Shown piece by piece: positions 14,298-21,158 of a stretch of DNA of 21,589 nucleotides. The notes beneath the pieces were generated by a model. The model was not told where the DNA came from and ran no database searches. It worked only from the letters and a program-made list of their open reading frames with translations. The stretch comes from Acidobacteriota bacterium (GTDB taxonomy: Bacteria > Acidobacteriota > Terriglobia > UBA7540), in NCBI GenBank assembly GCA_003165615.1, contig PLWR01000209.1:1-21589 (forward strand). The letters are read 5' to 3'. Within the stretch, counting starts at the first letter, position 1. Every line of letters starts with the position of its first letter. The position numbers and the translations under genes were made by a program.

Positions 14298-16376
14298 TCA
14301 CTGCACTACCCCCAGGGATTGAATGGATACCGCGGCCGGAATCTCCGCAGGCGACAGAACCACCACCCGGGGGAGGAAGGGCTCCATCAAACGTCGCAGG
14401 TGGAATCGCGTCGGACTGTTGCAAAGGACGATGGGCGAAGGGACCGACAAGGGCTCACCCAAGAGCTTTTTCATGCCTTCCAACACCCGGCGAATCAGCG
14501 ATGGTTGCAGGGCGTTGGTTGAGCGGTTGGCAGTTTGTGGATCCAAAACCTGCGCGAGCTGTTCCTCCACCGCAGTGTCAAGCTGGATGACGGTGAGCTT
14601 GCCATCGTCCCCGAGCAAGGGCAGAACGAGGGCGCGACCCAAGGCCTGCCGGGTGTTTTCCACCAACAAGACGGGGTTTTTGTTCGTGCCCGCGGTGTCA
14701 AGGAGCGTTTCCAGAATCGTGACCAGGTCGCGGATCGAAACCTGCTCGCGCAACAACTGTTGGAGCACTTTCTGAACCTCGCCCAGGCTGAGCAGTTTGG
14801 GGACAAGCTCTTCCACCAATTTGGGTTGGGCTTCCGCATTGGCGTCAAGCAGCCGCTTGGTTTCCTGCCGGGTAAGCAGCTCGTGAGCGTGTTGCTTGAT
14901 GACTTCCGCCAGATGAGTGGCCAGAACCGAGGTCTGATCCACCACCGCATAACCGGCGGCCAAGGCCCGGTCGCGAAGGTTGGGGGCGATCCATTTGGCG
15001 GGCACGCTGAATGCCGGCTCGCGAGTTTCCCGCCCTTCCAGGGGCTGTGCTGTGGCCTCCGAACTGATGGCGAGCAGACTTTCCTGGGCCATTTCCCAGC
15101 GCGTGACTTCCACTCCGCGGAGGCGGATGACATACTCGCGCGGGTTAAGCTGCGCGTTGTCCGTAATGTGAACGGAAGGAATGATGAACCCCAGTTGTAG
15201 TGCGAGGTGCCTTCGCAGCGCGCGGATGCGCGCGAGCAACTGACCACCCTGCCCCTGGTCGACCAATGACACCAATCCATAACCCACCTCCAGGCTCAAG
15301 TCATCCAGGCGCAGCAGGGTCTCCAATTGCTCCTGCGCCTTTTCCGGGGGAAGGGCGGTGGCGGGAGTCACGGCTTCCGCCGTTTTAACGGCGCTCGCCC
15401 GCTGGGCGCGGCGGGCCAGCCAGATAAAAAGGCCGGCCATCAGGAAGAAGGGGATCTTCGGCAATCCCGGAACCAATCCGAGAGTGCCCATCACTCCGGA
15501 GACGATCCACAAAGGATTACTGCGGGGAAGTAGTTGCCGGGTGATGTCATCCCCCAAACTCGATTCGGAGGAAGCCCGTGTGGCCACCATCGCCCCGGCG
15601 ACAGAGACCAGAAGCGAGGGAATCATGGTGACCAGTCCGTCCCCGACAGTGAGGATGGTGTAGGTTCTCAGTGCTTCGCTGAGCTGGACGCCATGGTAGA
15701 AGACTCCAATCAAAAAGCCGGCGATAATGTTGATAGCGGTAATAAGTATGGTAGCCAAAGCATCGCGCTGGCTGAAGCGCGCCGCGCCATCCATGGCCCC
15801 ATAGAACTCCGCTTCGCGACCCACCAATTCGCGGCGCGCCCGCGCCTGGGCTTCATCAATCAGCCCGGCGCCGAGATCCGCGTCAATGGCCATCTGTTTT
15901 CCGGGCAAAGCGTCCAAGGTGAAGCGCGCCGTCACTTCCGCGATGCGCACCGCGCCGTGGTTGATCACCAGGTATTGAATTGCGATTAAAGCCACAAACA
16001 GAACGAATCCGACAATGTAATTGCCCCCCACAACAAACTGCCCAAAAGCTCCAATCACATGTCCGGCGGCGGTGGTTCCCTCGTTGCCGTGCAACAGAAT
16101 TCGCCGGCTGCTCGCCAAACCCAGCGACAGGCGGAACAGAGTCAGGAGCAGGAGGAGTGAAGGAAACACGGAGAACTGCACCGGTCGCGTGATGTACATC
16201 GCCACCAACAACACCAGAACGGAGGCCGTGAGGCTGGCCGACAATAGAAGGTCCAGGGCAAAGGTGGGCAAGGGGACCAACATCACAAACACCAGAGCCA
16301 CGGCGATTAAGGGAACCACCCAGTCCAGGGAACTGCCCTTGCTTGCTGGAGCCGGTTTGGGAAGTGCGGGTTTCAC
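14298..16376 (-). CDS. flhA: Flagellar export gate protein FlhA
   Basis: This 692-residue inner-membrane protein has about eight transmembrane helices in the first 330 residues, beginning near LDWVVPLIAVALVFVMLVPLP. The conserved FHIPEP-family loop includes LFRLSLGLASSRRIL and the cytoplasmic segment ARFTLDALPGKQMAIDADL. The C-terminal 350 residues form the cytoplasmic ring that docks export chaperones and substrates. GTG 16376 was chosen because AGGT lies 7 bases upstream; a TTG at 16382 is also possible. The gene lies 120 bases after flhB, with an inverted repeat in the gap, and is followed after 43 bases by fliA with no flhF or flhG between. Confidence 0.96.
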   Translation of the reverse strand: MKPALPKPAPASKGSSLDWVVPLIAVALVFVMLVPLPTFALDLLLSASLTASVLVLLVAMYITRPVQFSVFPSLLLLLTLFRLSLGLASSRRILLHGNEGTTAAGHVIGAFGQFVVGGNYIVGFVLFVALIAIQYLVINHGAVRIAEVTARFTLDALPGKQMAIDADLGAGLIDEAQARARRELVGREAEFYGAMDGAARFSQRDALATILITAINIIAGFLIGVFYHGVQLSEALRTYTILTVGDGLVTMIPSLLVSVAGAMVATRASSESSLGDDITRQLLPRSNPLWIVSGVMGTLGLVPGLPKIPFFLMAGLFIWLARRAQRASAVKTAEAVTPATALPPEKAQEQLETLLRLDDLSLEVGYGLVSLVDQGQGGQLLARIRALRRHLALQLGFIIPSVHITDNAQLNPREYVIRLRGVEVTRWEMAQESLLAISSEATAQPLEGRETREPAFSVPAKWIAPNLRDRALAAGYAVVDQTSVLATHLAEVIKQHAHELLTRQETKRLLDANAEAQPKLVEELVPKLLSLGEVQKVLQQLLREQVSIRDLVTILETLLDTAGTNKNPVLLVENTRQALGRALVLPLLGDDGKLTVIQLDTAVEEQLAQVLDPQTANRSTNALQPSLIRRVLEGMKKLLGEPLSVPSPIVLCNSPTRFHLRRLMEPFLPRVVVLSPAEIPAAVSIQSLGVVQ

Positions 16377-16400
16377 CGTCAATACCTGCTAAAATGCACG

Positions 16401-16422
16401 GGTCAACCTGCCGGGTTTGACC
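16401..16422. promoter_or_regulatory. Inverted repeat upstream of flhA
   Basis: GGTCAA (16401-16406) and TTGACC (16417-16422) are perfect 6-base arms around a 10-base centre. They lie in the longest gap between fliL and fliN, 25 bases before the flhA start. It may be an operator or a weak internal promoter region. No full promoter could be assigned. Confidence 0.35.
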
Positions 16423-16496
16423 GCCCCAGGGATGGGATCTTATTTCCCCTCCCGAACCCTAAGTTCGTTTACTCCCGGACTTTGCGCTCCGAATTC

Positions 16497-17588
16497 CTAG
16501 CGGGCGCCTGGTTGATTTCCCCCTTGAGCTATGGCCGGATTCACCATCCGCTGGGTGCGGTAGATGAAGGCCAGGATTTCCGCGACTGCTGTGTATAACT
16601 TTGCCGGGATTGTTTGGCCGACTTCGGTGGCGCGATAGAGGGCCTGAGCCAGAGGCGGATTTTCCACCACCGGGATGCCGAGCCAGCGTGCTTCGCGCTT
16701 GATTTTTTGGGCCAGTAGATTGCGGCCCTTTGCCACCACCACCGGCGCGGCCATGGATTCCGGTTTGTATTCCAGCGCCACGGCATATTCGTTGGGGTTG
16801 GTCACCACCACCGTGGCGCGCGCCACATCGCGCATCATCCGTCGGCGCCGCATATCCCTCTGCAGTCGCCGAATGCGCCCGCGGATGGCCGGGTGACCTT
16901 CCGTTTCCTTGAAGTCCTCGCGCACTTCTTGGCGAGTCATGCGGTGTTGGCGCTCGAAGTTGAGGCGCGCGATCAGCAGATCGAATCCTGACCAGAGGAC
17001 AAAAACCAGGCAGCCCTTCCAGGAAATTTCAAAGAGGCGCGAAAGCATCCAACCCAGCGATGACCGGACCCCCACTCGGCACATTTGCAGGATGTGGGTC
17101 CAGTCCCGCGCCATGATGGCCACGGTGATGTAGAGGACAACCGCTGAGGGAATCAGCGACTTCAAAAGTCCTTGCAGCCCGCTGAGCGAAAATAACTTTC
17201 CAAGATTGTTGGCGGGGTTTAGCCGCTGCGGTTTGGGGGCGAGGGCCCCCGGAGCCACCACAAATCCTCCCAGTACAAAGCTGCCGGCGAGCGCTACCAG
17301 CCACGCCATGGTCATGACCGGCCCCGCCCACACACAGATCCTCCACGCGACCCAGTTGAACACGGGAGTGCCCCCCCCCATGTCGTTATGGATGGCATAG
17401 TTGAGGGCGCGTTCCAGCAGTTCGCCCCAGTCACCCTTCCAGTTATGCGGATACCACCACACAAACAGTACCAGGGTCATTACCGCGAGCGCGGAGGACA
17501 GTTCCCGGCTACGCGGGACATCGCCTTCGGTGCGGGCGCGTTGCCGCCGCCGCGGAGTTGCTTGTTCAGTGCGACTTTCGTCCGCCAC
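16497..17588 (-). CDS. flhB: Flagellar export switch protein FlhB
   Basis: The 363-residue length is normal. The N-terminal ESRTEQATPRRRQRARTEGDVPRSREL is the family signature, four membrane helices lie between about 33 and 215, and the cytoplasmic domain contains EYKPESMAAPVVVAKGRN and GIPVVENPPLAQALYR. FlhB changes export specificity from rod/hook to filament substrates after cleaving itself between N and P of NPTH. Here the site reads N264-P-N-E267 (VVVTNPNEYAVAL), so T and H are replaced. A run of nine G in the coding sense falls at residues 70-73 (M-GGG-T). GGGAG lies 8 bases before the GTG start at 17588. The gene starts 12 bases after fliR ends. Confidence 0.95.
   Translation of the reverse strand: MADESRTEQATPRRRQRARTEGDVPRSRELSSALAVMTLVLFVWWYPHNWKGDWGELLERALNYAIHNDMGGGTPVFNWVAWRICVWAGPVMTMAWLVALAGSFVLGGFVVAPGALAPKPQRLNPANNLGKLFSLSGLQGLLKSLIPSAVVLYITVAIMARDWTHILQMCRVGVRSSLGWMLSRLFEISWKGCLVFVLWSGFDLLIARLNFERQHRMTRQEVREDFKETEGHPAIRGRIRRLQRDMRRRRMMRDVARATVVVTNPNEYAVALEYKPESMAAPVVVAKGRNLLAQKIKREARWLGIPVVENPPLAQALYRATEVGQTIPAKLYTAVAEILAFIYRTQRMVNPAIAQGGNQPGAR
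17371..17379. repeat. Nine-base homopolymer within flhB
   Basis: Nine C on the plus strand are nine G in the flhB coding sense, coding for Gly71-73. A change of one base would truncate FlhB early, before most membrane helices. Confidence 0.9.
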
Positions 17589-17600
17589 TCGTGATGCTCC

Positions 17601-18368
17601 CTAATGTGCTAAATGCATGAGTCGCTCGCTTGTCGCCAGCGCTTCACCGAAATACTTCTCAAGCAACCCCGGCCAAAACCGCAAGGTCCCCATGATCACC
17701 AGAAACGCCACGACGCTCTTGACGGAGATTCCAACAAACAATACGGGAAGCTGGGGTGAGGCCCGCCCCAGGAAACCCATGGAGATATCGATGAGCATCG
17801 TCGCCAGCAAGGTGGGGATGGCAATCTGTACCGCCATGATCAACATGCCCCCGGCGGCTCGCCAAACCTGCTCGGCCACCACGTGATTCGCCACCACCAT
17901 TCCCGGCGGACAATACTGGAAGCTCTTAACCAGGCCCCGGAGCACCCAATGATGAACGTCCAATTGAAGAAAGATCAGCAGCGCTATCACTTGATAGAAA
18001 TTGGCGAGGATGGGCGTCTCGGCATCTGCCAAAGGATTGATCAGGTTGGCCAGCGCCTGCCCAACCTGGAATCCCAGGATCTGTCCTGCTAACTCCACTC
18101 CCTCAAAGACGAACTGGAGCGTAATCCCCATCATCAGGCCGACGATGAATTCACCGCCGGCTACCTTCCAACCCATGGCGCCTGAGAGGGTCGGCAACCC
18201 TGCCCCGACAAGGGGGTAGAGGAGGGCCGTCAACATCACTGCCAAGCTGGCCTTGATGCGGGGCGCAATCGTCATGCTCCCAAAAAAAGGCGCAAACACT
18301 ATCAGTGCGCTCACCCGCGCGCCCACCGTCAGCAGGCGCCCGACCACCGTTTCCAGTTCCCAGCCCAC
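17601..18368 (-). CDS. fliR: Flagellar export protein FliR
   Basis: The 255-residue membrane protein fits FliR in length and pattern. It has about six hydrophobic helices, the start RVSALIVFAPFFGSMTIAPRIKASLAVMLTALLYP, the central GEFIVGLMMGITLQFVFEGVELAGQILGFQVG, and an end near AFLVIMGTLRFWPGLLEKYFGE. FliR is part of the FliPQR core that nucleates the export gate. GAGGAG lies 6 bases before the GTG start at 18368. It starts 17 bases after fliQ and is followed by flhB, the common order. Confidence 0.95.
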   Translation of the reverse strand: MGWELETVVGRLLTVGARVSALIVFAPFFGSMTIAPRIKASLAVMLTALLYPLVGAGLPTLSGAMGWKVAGGEFIVGLMMGITLQFVFEGVELAGQILGFQVGQALANLINPLADAETPILANFYQVIALLIFLQLDVHHWVLRGLVKSFQYCPPGMVVANHVVAEQVWRAAGGMLIMAVQIAIPTLLATMLIDISMGFLGRASPQLPVLFVGISVKSVVAFLVIMGTLRFWPGLLEKYFGEALATSERLMHLAH

Positions 18369-18385
18369 GTTTCACTCCTCGCGCC

Positions 18386-18655
18386 TTATCCCAGGCAGCG
18401 ATGGAAATCTGCAAACAATTGCACGGTAAAGGTCATCAGTTTGCGCAACATCCACGGCAACGTGACAAATGTCGTGATGGCCACGACCACCAGCCTGGGG
18501 ACAGTCGCCACGGTATGCTCCTGTATCGAGGTCATGACCTGGGCGACGTTGATCAGCAGGCTCACTACGGTAGCGACCGCCAAAATAGGTGTGGCCAGCA
18601 ACAGCGCGGTCACGAGAGTATCGCGAGCTAATTGCACAACCACTTCCGGGGTCAT
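18386..18655 (-). CDS. fliQ: Flagellar export protein FliQ
   Basis: This 89-residue protein is two transmembrane helices (about 14-38 and 50-72) with the family stretch PILAVATVVSLLINVAQVMTSIQEHT between and around them, and an end of LRKLMTFTVQLFADFHRC. Four FliQ copies wrap around FliP-FliR in the export gate. AAGGA lies 6 bases before ATG 18655, and the gap to fliP is 9 bases, so both are in one transcript. Confidence 0.95.
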   Translation of the reverse strand: MTPEVVVQLARDTLVTALLLATPILAVATVVSLLINVAQVMTSIQEHTVATVPRLVVVAITTFVTLPWMLRKLMTFTVQLFADFHRCLG

Positions 18656-18664
18656 AGCACGTCC

Positions 18665-19426
18665 TTAATAGAAACTCTTCATCAGTGAGCCCACCACCAG
18701 ATTCCAGCCGTCCACCATCACGAAGAGCAGAATCTTCAACGGAGTGGAAATCACCACGGGAGGCAATTGCATCATCCCCACCGAAGTGGTAATGGACGCC
18801 ACCACCAGGTCGATCACTAAGAAGGGGAAGAACAAGATCGTCCCGATTTGAAACCCGGTCTTCAATTCCGAGAGGATGTAGGCGGGAATAACCACCCGCA
18901 TGGAAAGGTCCTGCGGACGGCGTGGGCGAGGTTCCTTCGCCAATTCCACAAACAAGGCCAAATCCTTCTGCCGCGTGTACTTCAGCATGAAATGGCGCAG
19001 CGGCTCCGAACCCCGGTCCAATGCTTCCATGGCCGTAATCTGATTGTTCTGGAGAGGAACGATGGCAACTTGATAGACATCTGCCCCTACGGGTTGCATG
19101 ACGAAATAGGTCAAAAAGAGCGCCAGCCCGATGAGGGTCTGATTGGTCGGGGTGGTTTGTGTTCCCAGCGCCTGCCGCAGGAAGTGGAAGACGACGAGAA
19201 TTCTCACGAACGGCGTCATGGCGAGAAGCAGGGCGGGCAACAAGGTCAGGACGGTGAGCAAGATGACGATATTCCAGGGCACCGATGAACTGCCCGGCGC
19301 GAGGCCTGGAATGACCAGACCGTTTTGCCCGGCGGGTGGTGCGGCATACACTGGGGCGGGAAACGCCAGGGCGGCGAATCCTATTGCCAACCACCTTGCC
19401 CAACACTGATTCCATGATGGCTTCAT
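18665..19426 (-). CDS. fliP: Flagellar export protein FliP
   Basis: The 253-residue protein has a cleavable signal sequence (about 1-28, ending PVYA) and then the FliP family sequence. TPFVRILVVFHFLRQALGTQTTPTNQTLIGLALFLT is near 70-105, a periplasmic loop includes EALDRGSEPLRHFM, and the C-terminal helices hold IPAYILSELKTGFQIG and VDLVVASITTSVGMMQLPPVVISTPLKI. Five FliP form the core of the gate with FliR. The ribosome-binding site is weak. It follows fliO by 18 bases. Confidence 0.96.
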   Translation of the reverse strand: MKPSWNQCWARWLAIGFAALAFPAPVYAAPPAGQNGLVIPGLAPGSSSVPWNIVILLTVLTLLPALLLAMTPFVRILVVFHFLRQALGTQTTPTNQTLIGLALFLTYFVMQPVGADVYQVAIVPLQNNQITAMEALDRGSEPLRHFMLKYTRQKDLALFVELAKEPRPRRPQDLSMRVVIPAYILSELKTGFQIGTILFFPFLVIDLVVASITTSVGMMQLPPVVISTPLKILLFVMVDGWNLVVGSLMKSFY

Positions 19427-19444
19427 AAAGAATCTCGCCGGTCC

Positions 19445-19738
19445 TCAAAGAGGGCGCGACCCCCGCGGCAGGGGAGGTTCGGTTATCACTGTCCCTTTGT
19501 GCAGCCGTGCCAACAGCTCAAGGGAATTTCCCGTACCGCCCACCAAAAATTCCTGGCGGTCGAATTCGATAACTGCCAGGAAACGCCGCTCGCCGAGCGA
19601 TAACGTCTCGCATACTCGCAGGCGACGAGTCTTGCGGGCCTTCACGGCGCGCTGGGTCCATTGCCAGAGGTTTTTGAGGGCGACCACCCAGATCGTCCCC
19701 GGCGAGGGAATTGCCCGGCTGGCGGCATTGGCTTCCAT
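19445..19738 (-). CDS. fliO: FliO-like flagellar biosynthesis protein, short
   Basis: The 97-residue protein carries the FliO C-terminal pattern RLRVCETLSLGERRFLAVIEFDRQEFLVGGTGNSLELLARL at about 40-80, a form also seen beside fliP in other genomes. FliO is normally a one-helix membrane protein that helps FliP assemble. Here no clear transmembrane helix is seen: the N-terminal AIPSPGTIWVVALKNLWQW is only weakly hydrophobic. ATG 19738 was chosen because GGAAAGG lies upstream. A TTG at 19783 overlapping the fliN stop would add 15 residues and still no membrane helix. It sits exactly between the short fliN and fliP, the usual fliO place. Confidence 0.75.
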   Translation of the reverse strand: MEANAASRAIPSPGTIWVVALKNLWQWTQRAVKARKTRRLRVCETLSLGERRFLAVIEFDRQEFLVGGTGNSLELLARLHKGTVITEPPLPRGSRPL

Positions 19739-19779
19739 AATCTTGATTCCTTTCCTCGGGGCATGTCCGGCGATTCGGA

Positions 19780-20058
19780 TCAAACCATTTCCGTTAACCG
19801 GACCGCTAACCTGCCATCAATCACATCAAATTCAGCCCATCCCACCATGACCCCGTTCACCCGGACGGGCACATGCGCGCCTTCACGGCGTCGCGTATCC
19901 ACGAGGGAATTGACACTGAGAGAGAGAAGGTCGCGAATGGTGAAATGAGGAATCTCCAAGGCCACATAGAGCCGGCAGGGGAGTTCCATCGCCTCCGGCC
20001 AAATTTCCTGAGGTGGCAGAACCGCTTCGTCAATACGGGTTTGAGCTTCATTTCCCAT
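19780..20058 (-). CDS. fliN: Short FliN-type C-ring protein (SpoA domain)
   Basis: The 92-residue protein is almost only a SpoA domain. MELPCRLYVALEIPHFTIRDLLSLSVNSLVDTRRREGAHVPVRVNGVMVGWAEFDVIDGRLAVRLTEMV is the usual FliN beta-rich fold. A short acidic N-terminus precedes it. The gene starts 3 bases after the fliL stop and has no Shine-Dalgarno sequence, so it probably depends on translation of fliL. It is the second SpoA/FliN-type gene of the cluster, apart from the long one at 11602-12459. The short form is closest in size to ordinary FliN. Confidence 0.85.
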   Translation of the reverse strand: MGNEAQTRIDEAVLPPQEIWPEAMELPCRLYVALEIPHFTIRDLLSLSVNSLVDTRRREGAHVPVRVNGVMVGWAEFDVIDGRLAVRLTEMV

Positions 20059-20061
20059 AAG

Positions 20062-20550
20062 TCAACGCTGCACAAGAAATTCGGTGAAATAGACCTCTTT
20101 CACTCCCAACTCGGGTACGCGGTCCTGAAGCGTGCGGATAATCTCTTCCTTAAGTTTTTTCTTGCCTTCGGGGGCCAGCAGAGCATCAGAGCGCCAAGTT
20201 GACAGCACCGACAGAATGCAATCCCGGATGCGCGGGATGGGCGCTTCCCCATCTCCACGTTGCCCTCCTTTGGCGGAGAGCGGGTTTCCCAACCCCAAAT
20301 CGATTTCCACACGAAGGAACCGGTTTTCTTCGGTGTCTGCCACGTTCACAACAAAGGGATCCAAATGCAAAACGCCCTTCACCGATCGGGCATGGTCGTT
20401 CATGCCGGGGCCGTCGGAGTCTGAGGGAGACTTCCTGCATCCCATGGTTCCTATGGTGGCAAGCGCTGCCAATCCCCAGAGGAGGAAGAGCCCCGCACAC
20501 CCGGCCCTTGCCTCACTTCCTTTCCCACTCCACTGGGTAACGTTTGCCAT
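20062..20550 (-). CDS. fliL: Flagellar protein FliL
   Basis: The 162-residue protein has one transmembrane helix near 18-38 (GCAGLFLLWGLAALATIGTMGC), a short linker, and a periplasmic FliL domain starting VLHLDPFVVNVADTEENRFLRVEIDLGL and ending ELGVKEVYFTEFLVQR. FliL surrounds the stator and supports torque at high load. ATG 20550 was chosen because the upstream GTG at 20583 adds only MGSDLLFWTGH and has no better site. The cysteine after the helix (TMGC) does not fit a proper lipobox. It is the first gene of the cluster, with a 600-base gap before it. Confidence 0.88.
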   Translation of the reverse strand: MANVTQWSGKGSEARAGCAGLFLLWGLAALATIGTMGCRKSPSDSDGPGMNDHARSVKGVLHLDPFVVNVADTEENRFLRVEIDLGLGNPLSAKGGQRGDGEAPIPRIRDCILSVLSTWRSDALLAPEGKKKLKEEIIRTLQDRVPELGVKEVYFTEFLVQR

Positions 20551-20791
20551 ATGCCCTGTCCAAAAAAGCAAGTCGCTGCCCACAAGGAAGGGAAACGCCG
20601 TAAAAGCCTCAAAAGATTAAGAGGAGGAATGAACCCCTTATTTGTGTAGAGGTTGCAAGAATGGGATGGACCCGGCCGCACCCTCCCGATAGCGCCCGCG
20701 TGGGCCGCGCGCGTTCCAAATTGGGAAAGACTCATGAGTAAGTTCCAAGGTGGGAGCGGAGGTGGCGCGAGCGTCACGCCCGCGGTCACGG

Positions 20792-20842
20792 CAGGGGGCA
20801 CTCCATGGTTTTCCTTGTCAAGGAATCCCATGCGTGCCCCTG
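20792..20842. repeat. Long near-perfect palindrome
   Basis: Left arm 20792-20817 and right arm 20819-20842 pair over about 22-24 positions. The inner part is CATGGTTTTCCTTG facing CAAGGAATCCCATG (12 of 14 pairs), with TTCCTTG/CAAGGAA perfect at the centre. The outer part is CAGGGGGCAC facing GTGCCCCTG with one extra G. No T tract follows, so a terminator is unlikely. Confidence 0.8.
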
Positions 20843-20902
20843 TAACATAGCTCGGAGTCGGGAGGGGCATGATAGGAAAACGGAGTCAGTGGGCACGAAT
20901 AC

Positions 20903-20944
20903 GCGGGCAGGATGCCCGTGCCCCAGCGGGCGAGACGCCCTTGC
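20903..20944. repeat. Two tandem hairpin units, 23-base period
   Basis: Unit 1 (GCGGGC-AGGAT-GCCCGTGC, 20903-20921) and unit 2 (GCGGGC-GAGAC-GCCCTTGC, 20926-20944) have the same plan: a GGGC/GCCC stem around a 5-base loop. They resemble a REP-like repeat of the kind scattered in large GC-rich genomes. Confidence 0.65.
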
Positions 20945-21000
20945 TACGTTCAGGGGATCGGCTTTCACTTCCATATCGCGTGCCTTCTTACTCATCGGAG

Positions 21001-21029
21001 TTGGCGTGGGTTACAGGATGCGCTACGAT
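21001..21029 (+). promoter_or_regulatory. Possible promoter of the SDR gene
   Basis: TTGGCG (21001-21006) and TACGAT (21024-21029) each match four of six consensus positions with 17-base spacing. They would give a start near 21036 and a leader of about 120 bases. Confidence 0.4.
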
Positions 21030-21069
21030 ACGGCGTTCGGTTTCAATCGGCTCAGAGGGCGAAGTTACC

Positions 21070-21141
21070 GTGATCCGCGGATAACGTGGATTACGCTGAT
21101 CGTATAGGCAAACATTCTGAGCAATCCGAGTGATCCGCGGA
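21070..21141. repeat. Direct repeat GTGATCCGCGGA
   Basis: The 12-base word occurs exactly at 21070-21081 and 21130-21141, 60 bases apart. Between them lie related GGATTACG and CTGATCG words, a degenerate family of CGCGGAT-type sequences just before the dehydrogenase ribosome-binding site. Confidence 0.65.
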
Positions 21142-21158
21142 AACGAAGGGAGGCTGGA

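Larger units (their letters stand above)
20551..21158. other. Repeat- and palindrome-rich divergent intergenic region
   Basis: No gene is supported in these 608 bases; the open frames are low-quality and cross the repeats. Seen here are a spaced direct repeat GTTCCAA-x2-TGGGA (20713-20726 and 20742-20755, 12 of 14 identical), a long palindrome (20792-20842), two tandem GCGGGC-hairpin units (20903-20944), a possible promoter for the dehydrogenase (21001-21029) and a repeated GTGATCCGCGGA (21070 and 21130). No good sigma-70, sigma-54 or sigma-28 promoter was found for fliL. Confidence 0.55.

Noticed and set aside
18372..19448. 358-codon minus-strand frame over fliP and fliQ
   Set aside because: It is in another frame of the well-supported fliP and fliQ genes and has no hydrophobic or domain pattern.
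20640..20690. TTGCA as a sigma-54 -12 element before fliL
   Set aside because: No GG lies at the needed distance upstream on the minus strand, so the sigma-54 pattern fails.
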